From JANLSO01 sp031362405 (GTDB lineage Bacteria; Actinomycetota; Thermoleophilia; Miltoncostaeales; Miltoncostaeaceae), in NCBI GenBank assembly GCA_031362405.1, contig JANLSO010000044.1, positions 1 to 20,156 of the forward strand: DNA of 20,156 nt, read 5' to 3'. Shown here piece after piece: positions 1 to 7,068 of this stretch. Made by a program: the position numbers and the translations under genes. Numbering within the stretch: the stretch's first letter is position 1; every line of letters begins with the position of its first letter. The notes beneath the pieces are model-generated. The model was not told the origin of the DNA, did not search any database, and saw nothing but the letters and a program-made list of their open reading frames with translations.

Positions 1-491
1 TGGGCCGCCGCGTCGATTCCTCGCGCCAGTCCGCTGACCACGACGGCACCACGTTCGGCCAGCTCACGCCCGACCTCGCGGGCGAAGCGTACTCCGGCCG
101 GGGTGGGCCGACGCGAGCCGACGATCGCGATGGTCGGTCGCTCGTCGACGCGCGCGAAGACCTGCGTTGCGTCGCCCCTCGTGAGGAGCCCGAACGGCGG
201 GTCGTAGATCTCCGCCAACCTCGAGGGGTACGGGGATTCGCCGCGCGCCACCATGCCGACTCCCGCCGCGGCGAGTTCGGCAAGCGAGCGCGCGGGATCA
301 ATCGACGAGCGCGCGCCGAGAGCCGTCGCCACATCATTCTCGCCGAGCCGTAGGGCACGCCGGAACCGCTCGCGAGAACTCGTCCAGAGATTCACCGGGC
401 CGTCGGTGACGCGCGCAGCGCGCTGCAGATCTCGACCCAGCACAAATGCGAGCTCGGCGAGGCCGATGGCAGCGCGCCGTTCGGGCGTCAC
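1..491 (-). CDS. dprA: DNA-processing protein DprA (partial, C-terminal part beyond the left edge)
   Basis: The first 163 or so residues of DprA, the single-stranded-DNA-binding RecA loader used in natural transformation and general recombination. Reading the minus strand gives an N-terminal helical region. The Rossmann-like core follows, with YPSRLAEIYDPP, the strand IAIVGSRRPTPAGV and the motif VVVSGLARGIDAAA, which together define the family. The gene runs off the window at base 1. The start is taken as GTG at 491-489, because it overlaps the comM stop (TGA at 490-488) in a GTGA coupling and no in-frame start fits better. It follows comM in the usual comM-dprA order, so the two are probably co-translated. 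The identification is secure; the C-terminal winged-helix region cannot be seen. Confidence 0.93.
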   Translation of the reverse strand, partial: MTPERRAAIGLAELAFVLGRDLQRAARVTDGPVNLWTSSRERFRRALRLGENDVATALGARSSIDPARSLAELAAAGVGMVARGESPYPSRLAEIYDPPFGLLTRGDATQVFARVDERPTIAIVGSRRPTPAGVRFAREVGRELAERGAVVVSGLARGIDAAA

Positions 492-2017
492 AGCCCACCC
501 GCCCCGATCGGTGCGCGAAACGAGAGGGCCTCGAGCAGGTGATCGTTCGTGACGCGCTCGCTGCATGACAGGTCGGCGATCGTCCGCGCCACTCGCAGCA
601 GTCGGTCGAACCCACGTGCGGTCAGGCCGAGCCGATCGACAGCGCGGCCGGCGAGGGCCATGCCGCCGCTGTCGAGCGCGGCGGCCGCGCGCGCCGCGAC
701 GGGACCGAGCCGGGCGTTCGCCACCCGCTGGCCGCGCGCTTGGCGAAAAGTGACGGCGGCGGCGACGCGCTCGCGTACCACCGCGCTTGTCTGCGGGGCA
801 CGCTCTCCCGTGAGCTCGTCGCGACTGAGTCGCGGCACATCGACACGGAGATCGATGCGATCGGCCACGGGTCCGGAGAGCCGGGCCCGATAGGCCTCGG
901 CGCGGGCCGGCGGGCAGACGCACCGGCCCCCCAGGTCACCATCGAACCCACATGGACAGGGGTTCCCGGCGCACACGAGGAGGGACTGCGCGGGGAACCG
1001 CGTCGCGTACATCGATCGCACCACATCGACGTAGCCGCTCTCGAGCGGTTGCCGCAGGCCATCGATCACCGACGGAGCAAATGCACAGATCTCGTCGAGG
1101 AACAGGACGCCCAGATGCGCGAGCGTGATCTCACCGGGCCGCGGCAGACGGCCGCCGCCGAGAAGGCCGGCCGTCGAGATGCTGTGGTGCGGGGCACGAA
1201 AGGGCCGTAGCGTCGCCAGGGGCTGGCGGGTGTCGAGAACCCCGGCAACCGATCGGATCCGAGTGATCGTGATCGCGTCGGCCAGCTCCAGGCACGGGAG
1301 GATTCCTGGAAGACGACGCGCCAGCATCGTCTTACCGCTGCCCGGAGGGCCCAGCATCAGCAGCGAATGCGCCCCCGCGGCGGCGATCTCGAGGGCACGC
1401 CGGGCCGCGGCCTGGCCGCGTACATCGCCCAGGTCAGGGCCCTCGACATGGTCGGGTATGGCCGGCGCCGGGCTGGTGCGTGGCTCGGCCCGGCCTTCTA
1501 GGAGATCGACCGCTTCGCGCAGGGTCGCTGCCGGAAGGATCTCGGTCTCTCCTCCGGCCAGCCGTGCCTCTGCGCCGTTGCGCTCCGGCACCACCAGGCG
1601 GCGCCAGCCGCGCGCGGCGGAGTGTTCGGCGATCGCGAGCACCCCGGGCACCGAGCGCAGCGACCCGTCGAGACCGAGTTCGCCCGCTGCCCCGACGCCC
1701 ACGAGCGCCGCGGGAGCGAGCTGGCCCGTTGACGCGAGCAGTGCAAGTGCGATCGGAAGGTCGTACTGCGGGCCCGCTTTGCGTACGTCCGCGGGTGCAA
1801 GGTTGGCGATGATCCGCTGCCGGGGTATCTCGTAGGCCTGGTTGATGACTCCGGACCTCACACGCTCACGCGCCTCCTGCACCGCGGCATCTGCGAGCCC
1901 AACGACCGCGAATGACGGGTTCCCGCCCCTCAGGTCGACCTCGACGTGCACGGTCGAGGTGTCGAGGCCGATGACGGCGACGGATGCAATGCGACTGACC
2001 ACGGCGAGCAGTGTCAC
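488..2017 (-). CDS. comM: YifB/ComM family Mg-chelatase-like AAA+ ATPase
   Basis: A ComM/YifB AAA+ protein, a hexameric helicase known in some bacteria to promote branch migration during natural transformation. From the chosen GTG start it has 509 residues, the usual family size. The N-terminal S5-fold/Lon-like domain contains GLDTSTVHVEVDL and FAVVGLADAAVQEARERVR. Walker A GPPGSGKT lies near residues 223-230, the family motif FRAPHHSISTAGLLGG near 273-288, Walker B LFLDE near 305-309, then AGNPCPCG with its cysteines and RLSGPVADRIDLRVDV. The C-terminal Mg-chelatase lid domain is complete. The frame stays open upstream to 2290, but that part has no family similarity and lies antisense to the VOC gene. 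GTG at 2017 (or GTG at 2002) fits the family start; neither has a clear ribosome binding site. It is coupled to dprA by GTGA. Confidence 0.93.
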   Translation of the reverse strand: MTLLAVVSRIASVAVIGLDTSTVHVEVDLRGGNPSFAVVGLADAAVQEARERVRSGVINQAYEIPRQRIIANLAPADVRKAGPQYDLPIALALLASTGQLAPAALVGVGAAGELGLDGSLRSVPGVLAIAEHSAARGWRRLVVPERNGAEARLAGGETEILPAATLREAVDLLEGRAEPRTSPAPAIPDHVEGPDLGDVRGQAAARRALEIAAAGAHSLLMLGPPGSGKTMLARRLPGILPCLELADAITITRIRSVAGVLDTRQPLATLRPFRAPHHSISTAGLLGGGRLPRPGEITLAHLGVLFLDEICAFAPSVIDGLRQPLESGYVDVVRSMYATRFPAQSLLVCAGNPCPCGFDGDLGGRCVCPPARAEAYRARLSGPVADRIDLRVDVPRLSRDELTGERAPQTSAVVRERVAAAVTFRQARGQRVANARLGPVAARAAAALDSGGMALAGRAVDRLGLTARGFDRLLRVARTIADLSCSERVTNDHLLEALSFRAPIGAGGL

Positions 2018-2119
2018 CGAGGCACCGGTGACGGCTCGACACCGAAGAGTGGCGGTAGGCCACCCGATTCGCGCCGACGTGCGACACCATGGGAGGCCCG
2101 CAGACGAAAGAAGCCCGCG

Positions 2120-2440
2120 ATGCGCTTTGACCACGCCGCCCAGCAGGTGCCCGATATCGCCGAAGCGGTCGGCTGGTACCAACGCACGATCCCGGGCTGC
2201 GAGGTCCTGCACCAGGACGCGACCTGGGCACTCGTGGATGCCGGCGGCGTTCGCTTGGCGTTCGTCGTGGCCGACCAGCACCCGAACCACCTGGGCTGGC
2301 GCGTGAGCTCAGATGAACTCGAGCGCCTCGCCGTCGACTACGACACGGAGATCCATCCCCACCGCGACGGCACGCGCAGCTTCTATCTGACCGGCCCCGG
2401 CGAGATCGCGATCGAGATCATCTCCTACCCCGCGGAGTAG
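2120..2440 (+). CDS. Small VOC (glyoxalase/bleomycin-resistance fold) protein, 106 aa
   Basis: A single-module vicinal-oxygen-chelate protein of unknown substrate. It starts MRFDHAAQQVPDIAEAVGWY, the typical first beta-alpha unit with a histidine at residue 5 in the usual metal-ligand position. It ends GEIAIEIISYPAE, where a Glu in the last strand is the second likely ligand. VOC proteins include glyoxalase I, methylmalonyl-CoA epimerase and extradiol dioxygenases. At 106 residues it has one beta-alpha-beta-beta-beta repeat pair, so it probably dimerises. The start ATG at 2120 is chosen because the fold begins there and GAAAGAAG lies just upstream. The open frame continues back to 1946 without recognisable sequence. 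It is divergent from comM and in the same direction as yraN, 72 bases ahead. Function cannot be narrowed from sequence. Confidence 0.75.
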   Translation: MRFDHAAQQVPDIAEAVGWYQRTIPGCEVLHQDATWALVDAGGVRLAFVVADQHPNHLGWRVSSDELERLAVDYDTEIHPHRDGTRSFYLTGPGEIAIEIISYPAE

Positions 2441-2512
2441 ACACGACATCGTGACGGTATCGAGGCGGGTCGCGTGAAACAGATGCGGATTCGGTTGTGA
2501 GGCTCCACCACC

Positions 2513-2926
2513 ATGGGAACCGCCACCGAGGGTGTTCAGGGAGAGGCCGCCGCAGCCCGGTATCTGATTCGCCGCGGATGGACGATCGTCGCCCGTCGTT
2601 GGCGTGGCGGTGGCGGTGAGATCGACCTCGTTGCGCGACGCGGCCGGCTCCTGATCTTTGTCGAGGTGAAGACCCGGGCGCGACCCGACACCGGAGGCGA
2701 GCCGGTGCGGCTTGGGCAGCAGCGACGCCTACGGCGCGCCGCCGAGGCCTATCTCGCCGGCCATCGCCATGACGGCGTCACCGAAGTGCGCCAGGATGTC
2801 GCTCTCGTCGGGCCCGCACGTCCTTGGCGTCGGATCACGTACCTCCCCGGAGCGCTCGACGGCGACATCGCGCCGACGCCGAGATCAGCCGGCGAGCCCC
2901 GCCGATCGAAACGACATCCGGTGTAA
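2513..2926 (+). CDS. yraN: YraN/UPF0102 family nuclease-fold protein
   Basis: A 137-residue UPF0102 (YraN) protein. The family has a Holliday-junction-resolvase-like PD-(D/E)XK fold but no firmly established role. Seen here are GVQGEAAAARYL at residues 7-18, GGGEIDLVARRG at 33-44 and IFVEVKTR at 48-55. The candidate active-site residues are E11, D38, E51 and K53, all kept. The C-terminal 25 or so residues are basic and proline-rich and go beyond the conserved core. In many bacteria yraN sits between rnhB and comM on the same strand. Here it is in that place but on the opposite strand. Its last 42 bases overlap the 3' end of rnhB tail to tail. The ATG at 2513 precedes the conserved block directly; the ribosome binding site is weak. 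Confidence 0.9.
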   Translation: MGTATEGVQGEAAAARYLIRRGWTIVARRWRGGGGEIDLVARRGRLLIFVEVKTRARPDTGGEPVRLGQQRRLRRAAEAYLAGHRHDGVTEVRQDVALVGPARPWRRITYLPGALDGDIAPTPRSAGEPRRSKRHPV

Positions 2927-3550
2927 CGACGACGGCCCGTGGTACGCCAGGGCGTCGCGGTGCTGTCGCGTCGCATAGCCGACGTGCTGCTCGAAGCCGT
3001 AGACCGGATGCGCATGCGCCGCAGGCCCCGTCATCAAGCGGTCGCGCGTGACCTTGGCGATCACGGACGCCGCCGCGACCGATGCGCTTGTGCGGTCACC
3101 GCCGACGAGAGCCCGATGCTCGGGGCCATCCGCGAGGGGTCGGCCGTCAACAAGGCACAGGTCAGGGATCGGACTGATGGCGGCCAGGGCGGCTCCCAAC
3201 AGGCGCACATTGGTGCGTTGCATGCCGTCGCGGTCGATCGTCGCCGCTGAGGCCGACATCACCACGACCTGGTCGGCGTGGCGCAGGATCACCGCGGCGA
3301 GGCGCTCCCGCACGGCAGCCGGTAGACGCTTGGAGTCGTCGAGGTCGCCGAGACGGCGGCGCACCGATGTATCGAGCGCGGAGATGTTCCAGCATACGGC
3401 CGCGACCACGAGGGGCCCGGCGAGGCACCCGCGCCCCGCCTCATCGACGCCCGCGACGCACGTCACCCCAAGACCACGGTCAAAGGCAAACAGGCCGCGC
3501 GCGGGCCGGTATCGGCGGCGGCGGCGAGCCGACGCCTCCGATGAGCCCAC
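2885..3550 (-). CDS. rnhB: Ribonuclease HII
   Basis: Cleaves RNA in RNA-DNA hybrids and removes single ribonucleotides from DNA. The DEDD active site is complete: D36 and E37 in GVDEAGRG, D135 in LVDG and D170 in KVTRDRLM (numbering from GTG 3550). VAAASVIAKVTRD, the YGFEQHVGYAT tyrosine segment and the C-terminal HGPSSLHRMSF are also typical. The frame is open back to 3718, but that part lies inside rplS. GTG at 3550, 25 bases after the rplS stop, keeps the family N-terminal segment ARGLFAFDRGLG and gives 221 residues. GTG at 3466 would give a very short N-terminus. No strong ribosome binding site marks either. It follows rplS directly, with no lepB between, and overlaps yraN at its 3' end. 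Confidence 0.92.
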   Translation of the reverse strand: MGSSEASARRRRRYRPARGLFAFDRGLGVTCVAGVDEAGRGCLAGPLVVAAVCWNISALDTSVRRRLGDLDDSKRLPAAVRERLAAVILRHADQVVVMSASAATIDRDGMQRTNVRLLGAALAAISPIPDLCLVDGRPLADGPEHRALVGGDRTSASVAAASVIAKVTRDRLMTGPAAHAHPVYGFEQHVGYATRQHRDALAYHGPSSLHRMSFRSAGLAG

Positions 3551-3575
3551 CGGAGGCGGCGACCCGCGAAACAGC

Positions 3576-3923
3576 CTAGTTGACGCGCTTCTCGCGGATA
3601 CGGGCCTTCTTACCCACCTTGCCGCGCAGGTAGTACAGCTTGGCGCGGCGGACGTCGCCTTCCATGATGCGCTCGATCTTCTCGATCTTCGGCGAGTGGA
3701 CGGGGAAGGTTCGTTCAACGCCGACGCCGAAGCTCTGCTTGCGCACGGTGAACGTCTCGCGCGACGTCGAGCCCTGGCGCTTGATGACCGTTCCCTCGAA
3801 GACCTGCACGCGCTGACGCGTACCCTCGATGACGCGAAAGTGCACGCGCACCGTGTCTCCGGGGCCGAAGGTGGGGAGGTCGTCCCGAAGTTGGACCCTC
3901 TCGAGACTCTCGATGACGCTCAT
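3576..3923 (-). CDS. rplS: Large-subunit ribosomal protein L19 (bL19)
   Basis: bL19 lies at the 30S-50S interface. The 115 residues match the family length and contain FGPGDTVRVHFRVIEGTRQRVQVFEG, shortened here, then VIKRQG, FTVRKQSFGVGVERTFPVHSP and the basic tail LYYLRGKVGKKARIREKR. The start ATG has a strong purine-rich ribosome binding site, GAGGGGGAAG, about 7 bases upstream. It follows trmD after 73 bases, the usual rpsP-rimM-trmD-rplS order. That gap holds no recognisable hairpin with a T-run. A TAGGAT hexamer in it could be a -10 box but has no partner -35. Confidence 0.97.
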   Translation of the reverse strand: MSVIESLERVQLRDDLPTFGPGDTVRVHFRVIEGTRQRVQVFEGTVIKRQGSTSRETFTVRKQSFGVGVERTFPVHSPKIEKIERIMEGDVRRAKLYYLRGKVGKKARIREKRVN

Positions 3924-3996
3924 GCCCTCTTCCCCCTCAGCTGATCAAGAAACGGCGGGGATCCTATCATCGCCCCGCGGACGTGGCGCGCAGGGC

Positions 3997-4674
3997 CTAC
4001 GTCGGGGCCGGACCGACGTGGTCTGCCCGCCACCGGGCCACCGCGCCGTGGTCTCCCGAGGTGAGGACCGCGGGGACCCCATGCCCGTGAAAGTCAGCCG
4101 GACGCGTGTAGTGGGGGTGCTCGGTTCCCCCTGCCAGGCCCTCGGAGAATGACTCTTCGTCGAGGCTCGAGGCATTGCCCAAAGCCCCCGGCAGGCGCCG
4201 CGAAACGGCATCGATGACGGCCATGGCCGGGATCTCCCCTCCGGCCAGAACGTACGGTCCGATACAGATTGTGTCGCTGGCAAGGTGCGCGTGGATGCGT
4301 TCATCGAAACCCTCGTAGCGTCCGCACAGAAGCGTCAGGTCACCGCCCGCCGCAAGATCACGCGCGAGCGCGTCGTTGAACATCCGGCCCCGTGGTGTCA
4401 GCACCGCGACCCGCCGGCCGTTGCGAACCTCTTCGGCGGGGCAACCGTAGACCGCCTCGAGCGCGGCGGCCACGACATCGACCCGCAGCACCATCCCCGG
4501 GCCGCCACCATAGGGCGCATCGTCGACCTGGCCGGCCACCAACGGCGTGTAGTCGCGGTAGGAAAAGAACCGCAGCTCGAGATCACCCGATGCCACGGCG
4601 TTCGCCAGATGGCGTGGACGGCGCATCCAGTCGAACCATTCGGGGAACAGCGTGAAGACGTCGATCCGGATCAC
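3997..4674 (-). CDS. trmD: tRNA (guanine-37-N1)-methyltransferase
   Basis: TrmD methylates G37 of tRNAs that read CNN-type codons, using S-adenosylmethionine bound in a trefoil knot, and so prevents +1 frameshifting. The 225 residues include FTLFPEWF, VDDAPYGGGPGMVLR (about 50-64), LLCGRYEGFDER (115-126), the knot segment IGPYVLAGGE (138-147) and HPHYTRP (186-192). Two changes stand out. The usual IGDYVL is IGPYVL, with Pro at 140. The proposed general base, Asp169 of the E. coli/Haemophilus enzyme in EDSF, aligns with Glu174 (EESF). It starts at GTG 4674-4672, overlapping the rimM stop as GTGA, which implies translational coupling. Identification is secure. Confidence 0.96.
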   Translation of the reverse strand: MIRIDVFTLFPEWFDWMRRPRHLANAVASGDLELRFFSYRDYTPLVAGQVDDAPYGGGPGMVLRVDVVAAALEAVYGCPAEEVRNGRRVAVLTPRGRMFNDALARDLAAGGDLTLLCGRYEGFDERIHAHLASDTICIGPYVLAGGEIPAMAVIDAVSRRLPGALGNASSLDEESFSEGLAGGTEHPHYTRPADFHGHGVPAVLTSGDHGAVARWRADHVGPAPT

Positions 4675-5180
4675 AGAAGATCGCCCCGCACCGTGATGCG
4701 GCGCGTGCTCCTATCGAAATCGATGATGGCGTCACGGGTGAACGGCACCAGCACTGCATCGCCACGGGATCGGTCGTCGGGGCCGATCTCGAGAACGTCG
4801 TTGCCGCGGCCGGTGTGCACGTCGCGCACGATCCCCGCAGGCTGGTCGCCGATCGTGACCACGTAGCCGAGCAGGTCGGTCACGTAGAACGTGTCGTCGG
4901 CAAGGTCGCGATCAAGCCGGGAATCGGGTACCCGGATGATCGCGCCGGCCAGAGCCTCGGCGGCGGTGCGGTCAGCGACGCCCGAAAGGAGCATGAGCAT
5001 CCGCGGCGGGACGCCGTCGACCCCGAGCACCGTGTGCGCCTGCGGCGTGCCGCCGAGGGTGAGCTGCAGGGCCTCGCCGGCCGCCACCCCATCGAGCGTC
5101 GGGCCCGTTGCACGTACGCGCACCCATCCGCGCAGACCGTGGGCACGAACCACCTCACCGATCACGATGTCGCGCGACAT
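4671..5180 (-). CDS. rimM: Ribosome maturation factor RimM
   Basis: RimM binds ribosomal protein uS19 and helps mature the 30S head. The 169 residues begin IVIGEVVRAHGLRGWVRV, the signature of the N-terminal beta-barrel. The linker FYVTDLLGYVV (about 98-108) leads into the C-terminal PRC-barrel, with GNDVLEIG, VLVPFTRDAIIDFD and RRITV. It starts at ATG 5180, 8 bases after the khpA stop, and its TGA overlaps the trmD GTG. Position and content match the conserved rpsP-khpA-rimM-trmD cluster. Confidence 0.95.
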   Translation of the reverse strand: MSRDIVIGEVVRAHGLRGWVRVRATGPTLDGVAAGEALQLTLGGTPQAHTVLGVDGVPPRMLMLLSGVADRTAAEALAGAIIRVPDSRLDRDLADDTFYVTDLLGYVVTIGDQPAGIVRDVHTGRGNDVLEIGPDDRSRGDAVLVPFTRDAIIDFDRSTRRITVRGDLL

Positions 5181-5188
5181 GGCCGTCG

Positions 5189-5437
5189 TCAGTCGACGAT
5201 CTCCAGGGTCACGCGCTGCCCCGAGGCGGTGGCTCCGGCGCGCAAGACCTGGCGCAGGGCCCGGGCGATGCGGCCGCCGCGGCCGATGACCTGGCCGAGG
5301 TCTTCTTCGGCCACGTACAGCGAAAGCACGGTCGCGTCGCCGTCGTCGCTACGCTCGACCCGAACCTGATCCGGGTTGTCGACGAGGCCGCGCGCCAAAG
5401 CCGCGACCATGCCCTCGAGCGCCGCCGCGTCGGTCAC
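5189..5437 (-). CDS. khpA: KH-domain RNA-binding protein KhpA
   Basis: A small single type-II KH-domain RNA-binding protein of the KhpA family. In other bacteria KhpA pairs with KhpB/EloR and affects cell division, elongation and small RNAs. From GTG 5437 it has 82 residues. The GxxG loop is G52-R-G-G55 within QVIGRGGRIARALR. The helix ALEGMVAALARGLVDNPDQV precedes it. The start is fixed by a GTGA overlap with the rpsP stop; the open frame continues upstream to 5506 inside rpsP and that part is not family sequence. Its place between rpsP and rimM is standard in Gram-positive bacteria. Confidence 0.93.
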   Translation of the reverse strand: MTDAAALEGMVAALARGLVDNPDQVRVERSDDGDATVLSLYVAEEDLGQVIGRGGRIARALRQVLRAGATASGQRVTLEIVD

Positions 5438-5676
5438 CCGCGCGCCTCGACGATCTTCATCAGCTTCTGGACCGCGCGGCTTGGCTGCGCGCCGTTTCCG
5501 ATCCACTCCTTGGCCTTCGGCAGGTCGAGCTCGACGATCGAGGGGTCGGTCTGCGGGTTGTAGCGGCCGATCGTTTCGATATTGCGTCCATCGCGCGGTG
5601 ACCGAGCGTCGGCGACCACGACACGATAGATCGCGTTCTTCTTGCTGCCGACACGGGTGAGGCGAATCTTGACCAC
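5434..5676 (-). CDS. rpsP: Small-subunit ribosomal protein S16 (bS16)
   Basis: bS16 stabilises 16S rRNA early in 30S assembly. The 80-residue product has the family's usual size and contains VKIRLTRVGSKKNAIYRVVV, ARSPRDGRNIETIGRYNP and a C-terminal segment with WIGNGAQPSRAVQKLM. The start is GTG at 5676 with AAGGAG seven bases upstream, a good ribosome binding site. It lies 22 bases after the ffh stop and its TGA overlaps the GTG of khpA, so it is probably co-transcribed with ffh and the genes that follow. Confidence 0.97.
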   Translation of the reverse strand: MVKIRLTRVGSKKNAIYRVVVADARSPRDGRNIETIGRYNPQTDPSIVELDLPKAKEWIGNGAQPSRAVQKLMKIVEARG

Positions 5677-5698
5677 GGTGCTCCTTGGTTTTTCAGTT

Positions 5699-7015
5699 TC
5701 ACATTCCGGGCAAAGCGGGCATCCCGCCCTTGCCGAATCGTTTCATCATCTTGCGCATCTGCTTGAACTGCGACAGGAGTTGATTGACCTCCTGCACGCT
5801 GGTGCCCGACCCCGTCGCAATGCGTCGCCGACGGCTGCCGTTGATCGTCTCAGGTTTACGCCGTTCATCCGGGGTCATGCTCTGAATGATGGCCTCGACC
5901 CGATCGAGCTGCTTCTCATCGACTTCGAGATCCTTGGCCTTCGACAACCCTCGGAACCCAGGGACCATGCCGAGAATCTGTGACATGGGCCCCATCTTGC
6001 GGATCTGCTTCATCTGGCCGAGGAAGTCTTCGAGCGTGAGGTTACCCCCGCGCATCTTCTTCTCGAGCCGCTTGGCTTCGTCTTCGTCGACGGTCTCCTG
6101 GGCCTTCTCGATGAGGCTGAGAACGTCGCCCATCCCGAGGATCCGTGAGGCCATGCGGTCGGGATGAAAAGGTTCGAGCGCGTCGATCTTCTCGCCGGTG
6201 CCGACGAAGAAGATGGGTCGGCCGGTGACCGCACGCACCGAGAGGGCCGCACCGCCGCGGGCGTCGCCGTCGAGCTTGGTCAAGACGACGCCGTCGAACT
6301 GCACGGCCTCCTGGAACGCCGACGCCACATCGACCGCGGTCTGACCGGTCATCGCGTCGAGTACCAGCACCACGCTGGTGGGGCGGATCGTGTCGCGCAC
6401 CCGCACCAACTCGTCCATCATGTCGGCGTCGATCGTGAGCCGACCCGCGGTGTCGACGATCACGAGATCCCGAGCCGTGGCGTTGGCCTGGGCCAGACCC
6501 CGCTGCGCGATGCCGACCGGGTCGGTCGAGTCTTCCCGGTACACGGGGACGTCGATCTGCGCGCCCAAGACCGCGAGTTGCTCGGCGGCGGCCGGGCGGT
6601 AGACGTCGCAGGCGACCAGCATCGGGGCCCGGCCCTGGGCCTGGTAGTGGCGCGCGATCTTTGCGCAGCAGGTGGTCTTTCCCGACCCCTGGAGCCCCGC
6701 CATCAGGACGATCGTCGGGGGCCGCGGCGCCATCGCGAGGCGCACGTTCGACTCGCCCATCAGCGTCGCGAGTTCGTCGCTGACGATCTTGACGACCTGT
6801 TGGTCGGGGGTCAGTGACGACATGACCTCCGAACCCTTGGCGCGGGCGGAGATCGCGGAGGTCAGCTGCTTGACCACGGGCAGGCTGACGTCGGCCTCGA
6901 GCAGCGACAGGCGGATGGCGCGCATCGCCTGGTCGATGTCGGACTCAGTGAGCTTTCCCCGGCCCTTCAGGCCGGAGAAGACGCTCTGGAGTTTGTCGGA
7001 AAGAGTGTCGAACAC
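5699..7015 (-). CDS. ffh: Signal recognition particle GTPase Ffh (SRP54)
   Basis: Ffh binds signal sequences and SRP RNA and delivers ribosomes to FtsY at the membrane. The order is N domain (1-95), G domain with G1 GLQGSGKTT (107-115), CDVYRPAAAEQL (136-147), DTAGR (188-192), TKLDGDARGG (246-255) and FVGTGEKIDALEPF. A methionine-rich M domain runs from about 300 and ends with GMPALPGM. At 438 residues it is a normal length. The two residues after the P-loop threonines are Cys-Cys where Thr is more usual. The start is GTG at 7015. The 53 bases upstream, after ftsY, hold a T-run (CTCTTTTTACC) next to the start and no Shine-Dalgarno, so translation may be leaderless or coupled weakly. The SRP RNA gene is not recognisable in the window. 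Confidence 0.97.
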   Translation of the reverse strand: MFDTLSDKLQSVFSGLKGRGKLTESDIDQAMRAIRLSLLEADVSLPVVKQLTSAISARAKGSEVMSSLTPDQQVVKIVSDELATLMGESNVRLAMAPRPPTIVLMAGLQGSGKTTCCAKIARHYQAQGRAPMLVACDVYRPAAAEQLAVLGAQIDVPVYREDSTDPVGIAQRGLAQANATARDLVIVDTAGRLTIDADMMDELVRVRDTIRPTSVVLVLDAMTGQTAVDVASAFQEAVQFDGVVLTKLDGDARGGAALSVRAVTGRPIFFVGTGEKIDALEPFHPDRMASRILGMGDVLSLIEKAQETVDEDEAKRLEKKMRGGNLTLEDFLGQMKQIRKMGPMSQILGMVPGFRGLSKAKDLEVDEKQLDRVEAIIQSMTPDERRKPETINGSRRRRIATGSGTSVQEVNQLLSQFKQMRKMMKRFGKGGMPALPGM

Positions 7016-7068
7016 GGTAAAAAGAGCACGGAGACGCGCCGCGCATCCGCGCAGTCTAGCGGCCTCGG

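Noticed and set aside
2018..2290. N-terminal extension of comM by up to 91 codons
   Set aside because: The sequence has no family similarity and lies antisense to the VOC gene. The family N-terminus starts at or near 2017.
3551..3718. N-terminal extension of rnhB into rplS
   Set aside because: It would lie almost wholly in another frame of the rplS gene and is arginine/serine-rich shadow sequence. RNase HII needs no such extension.
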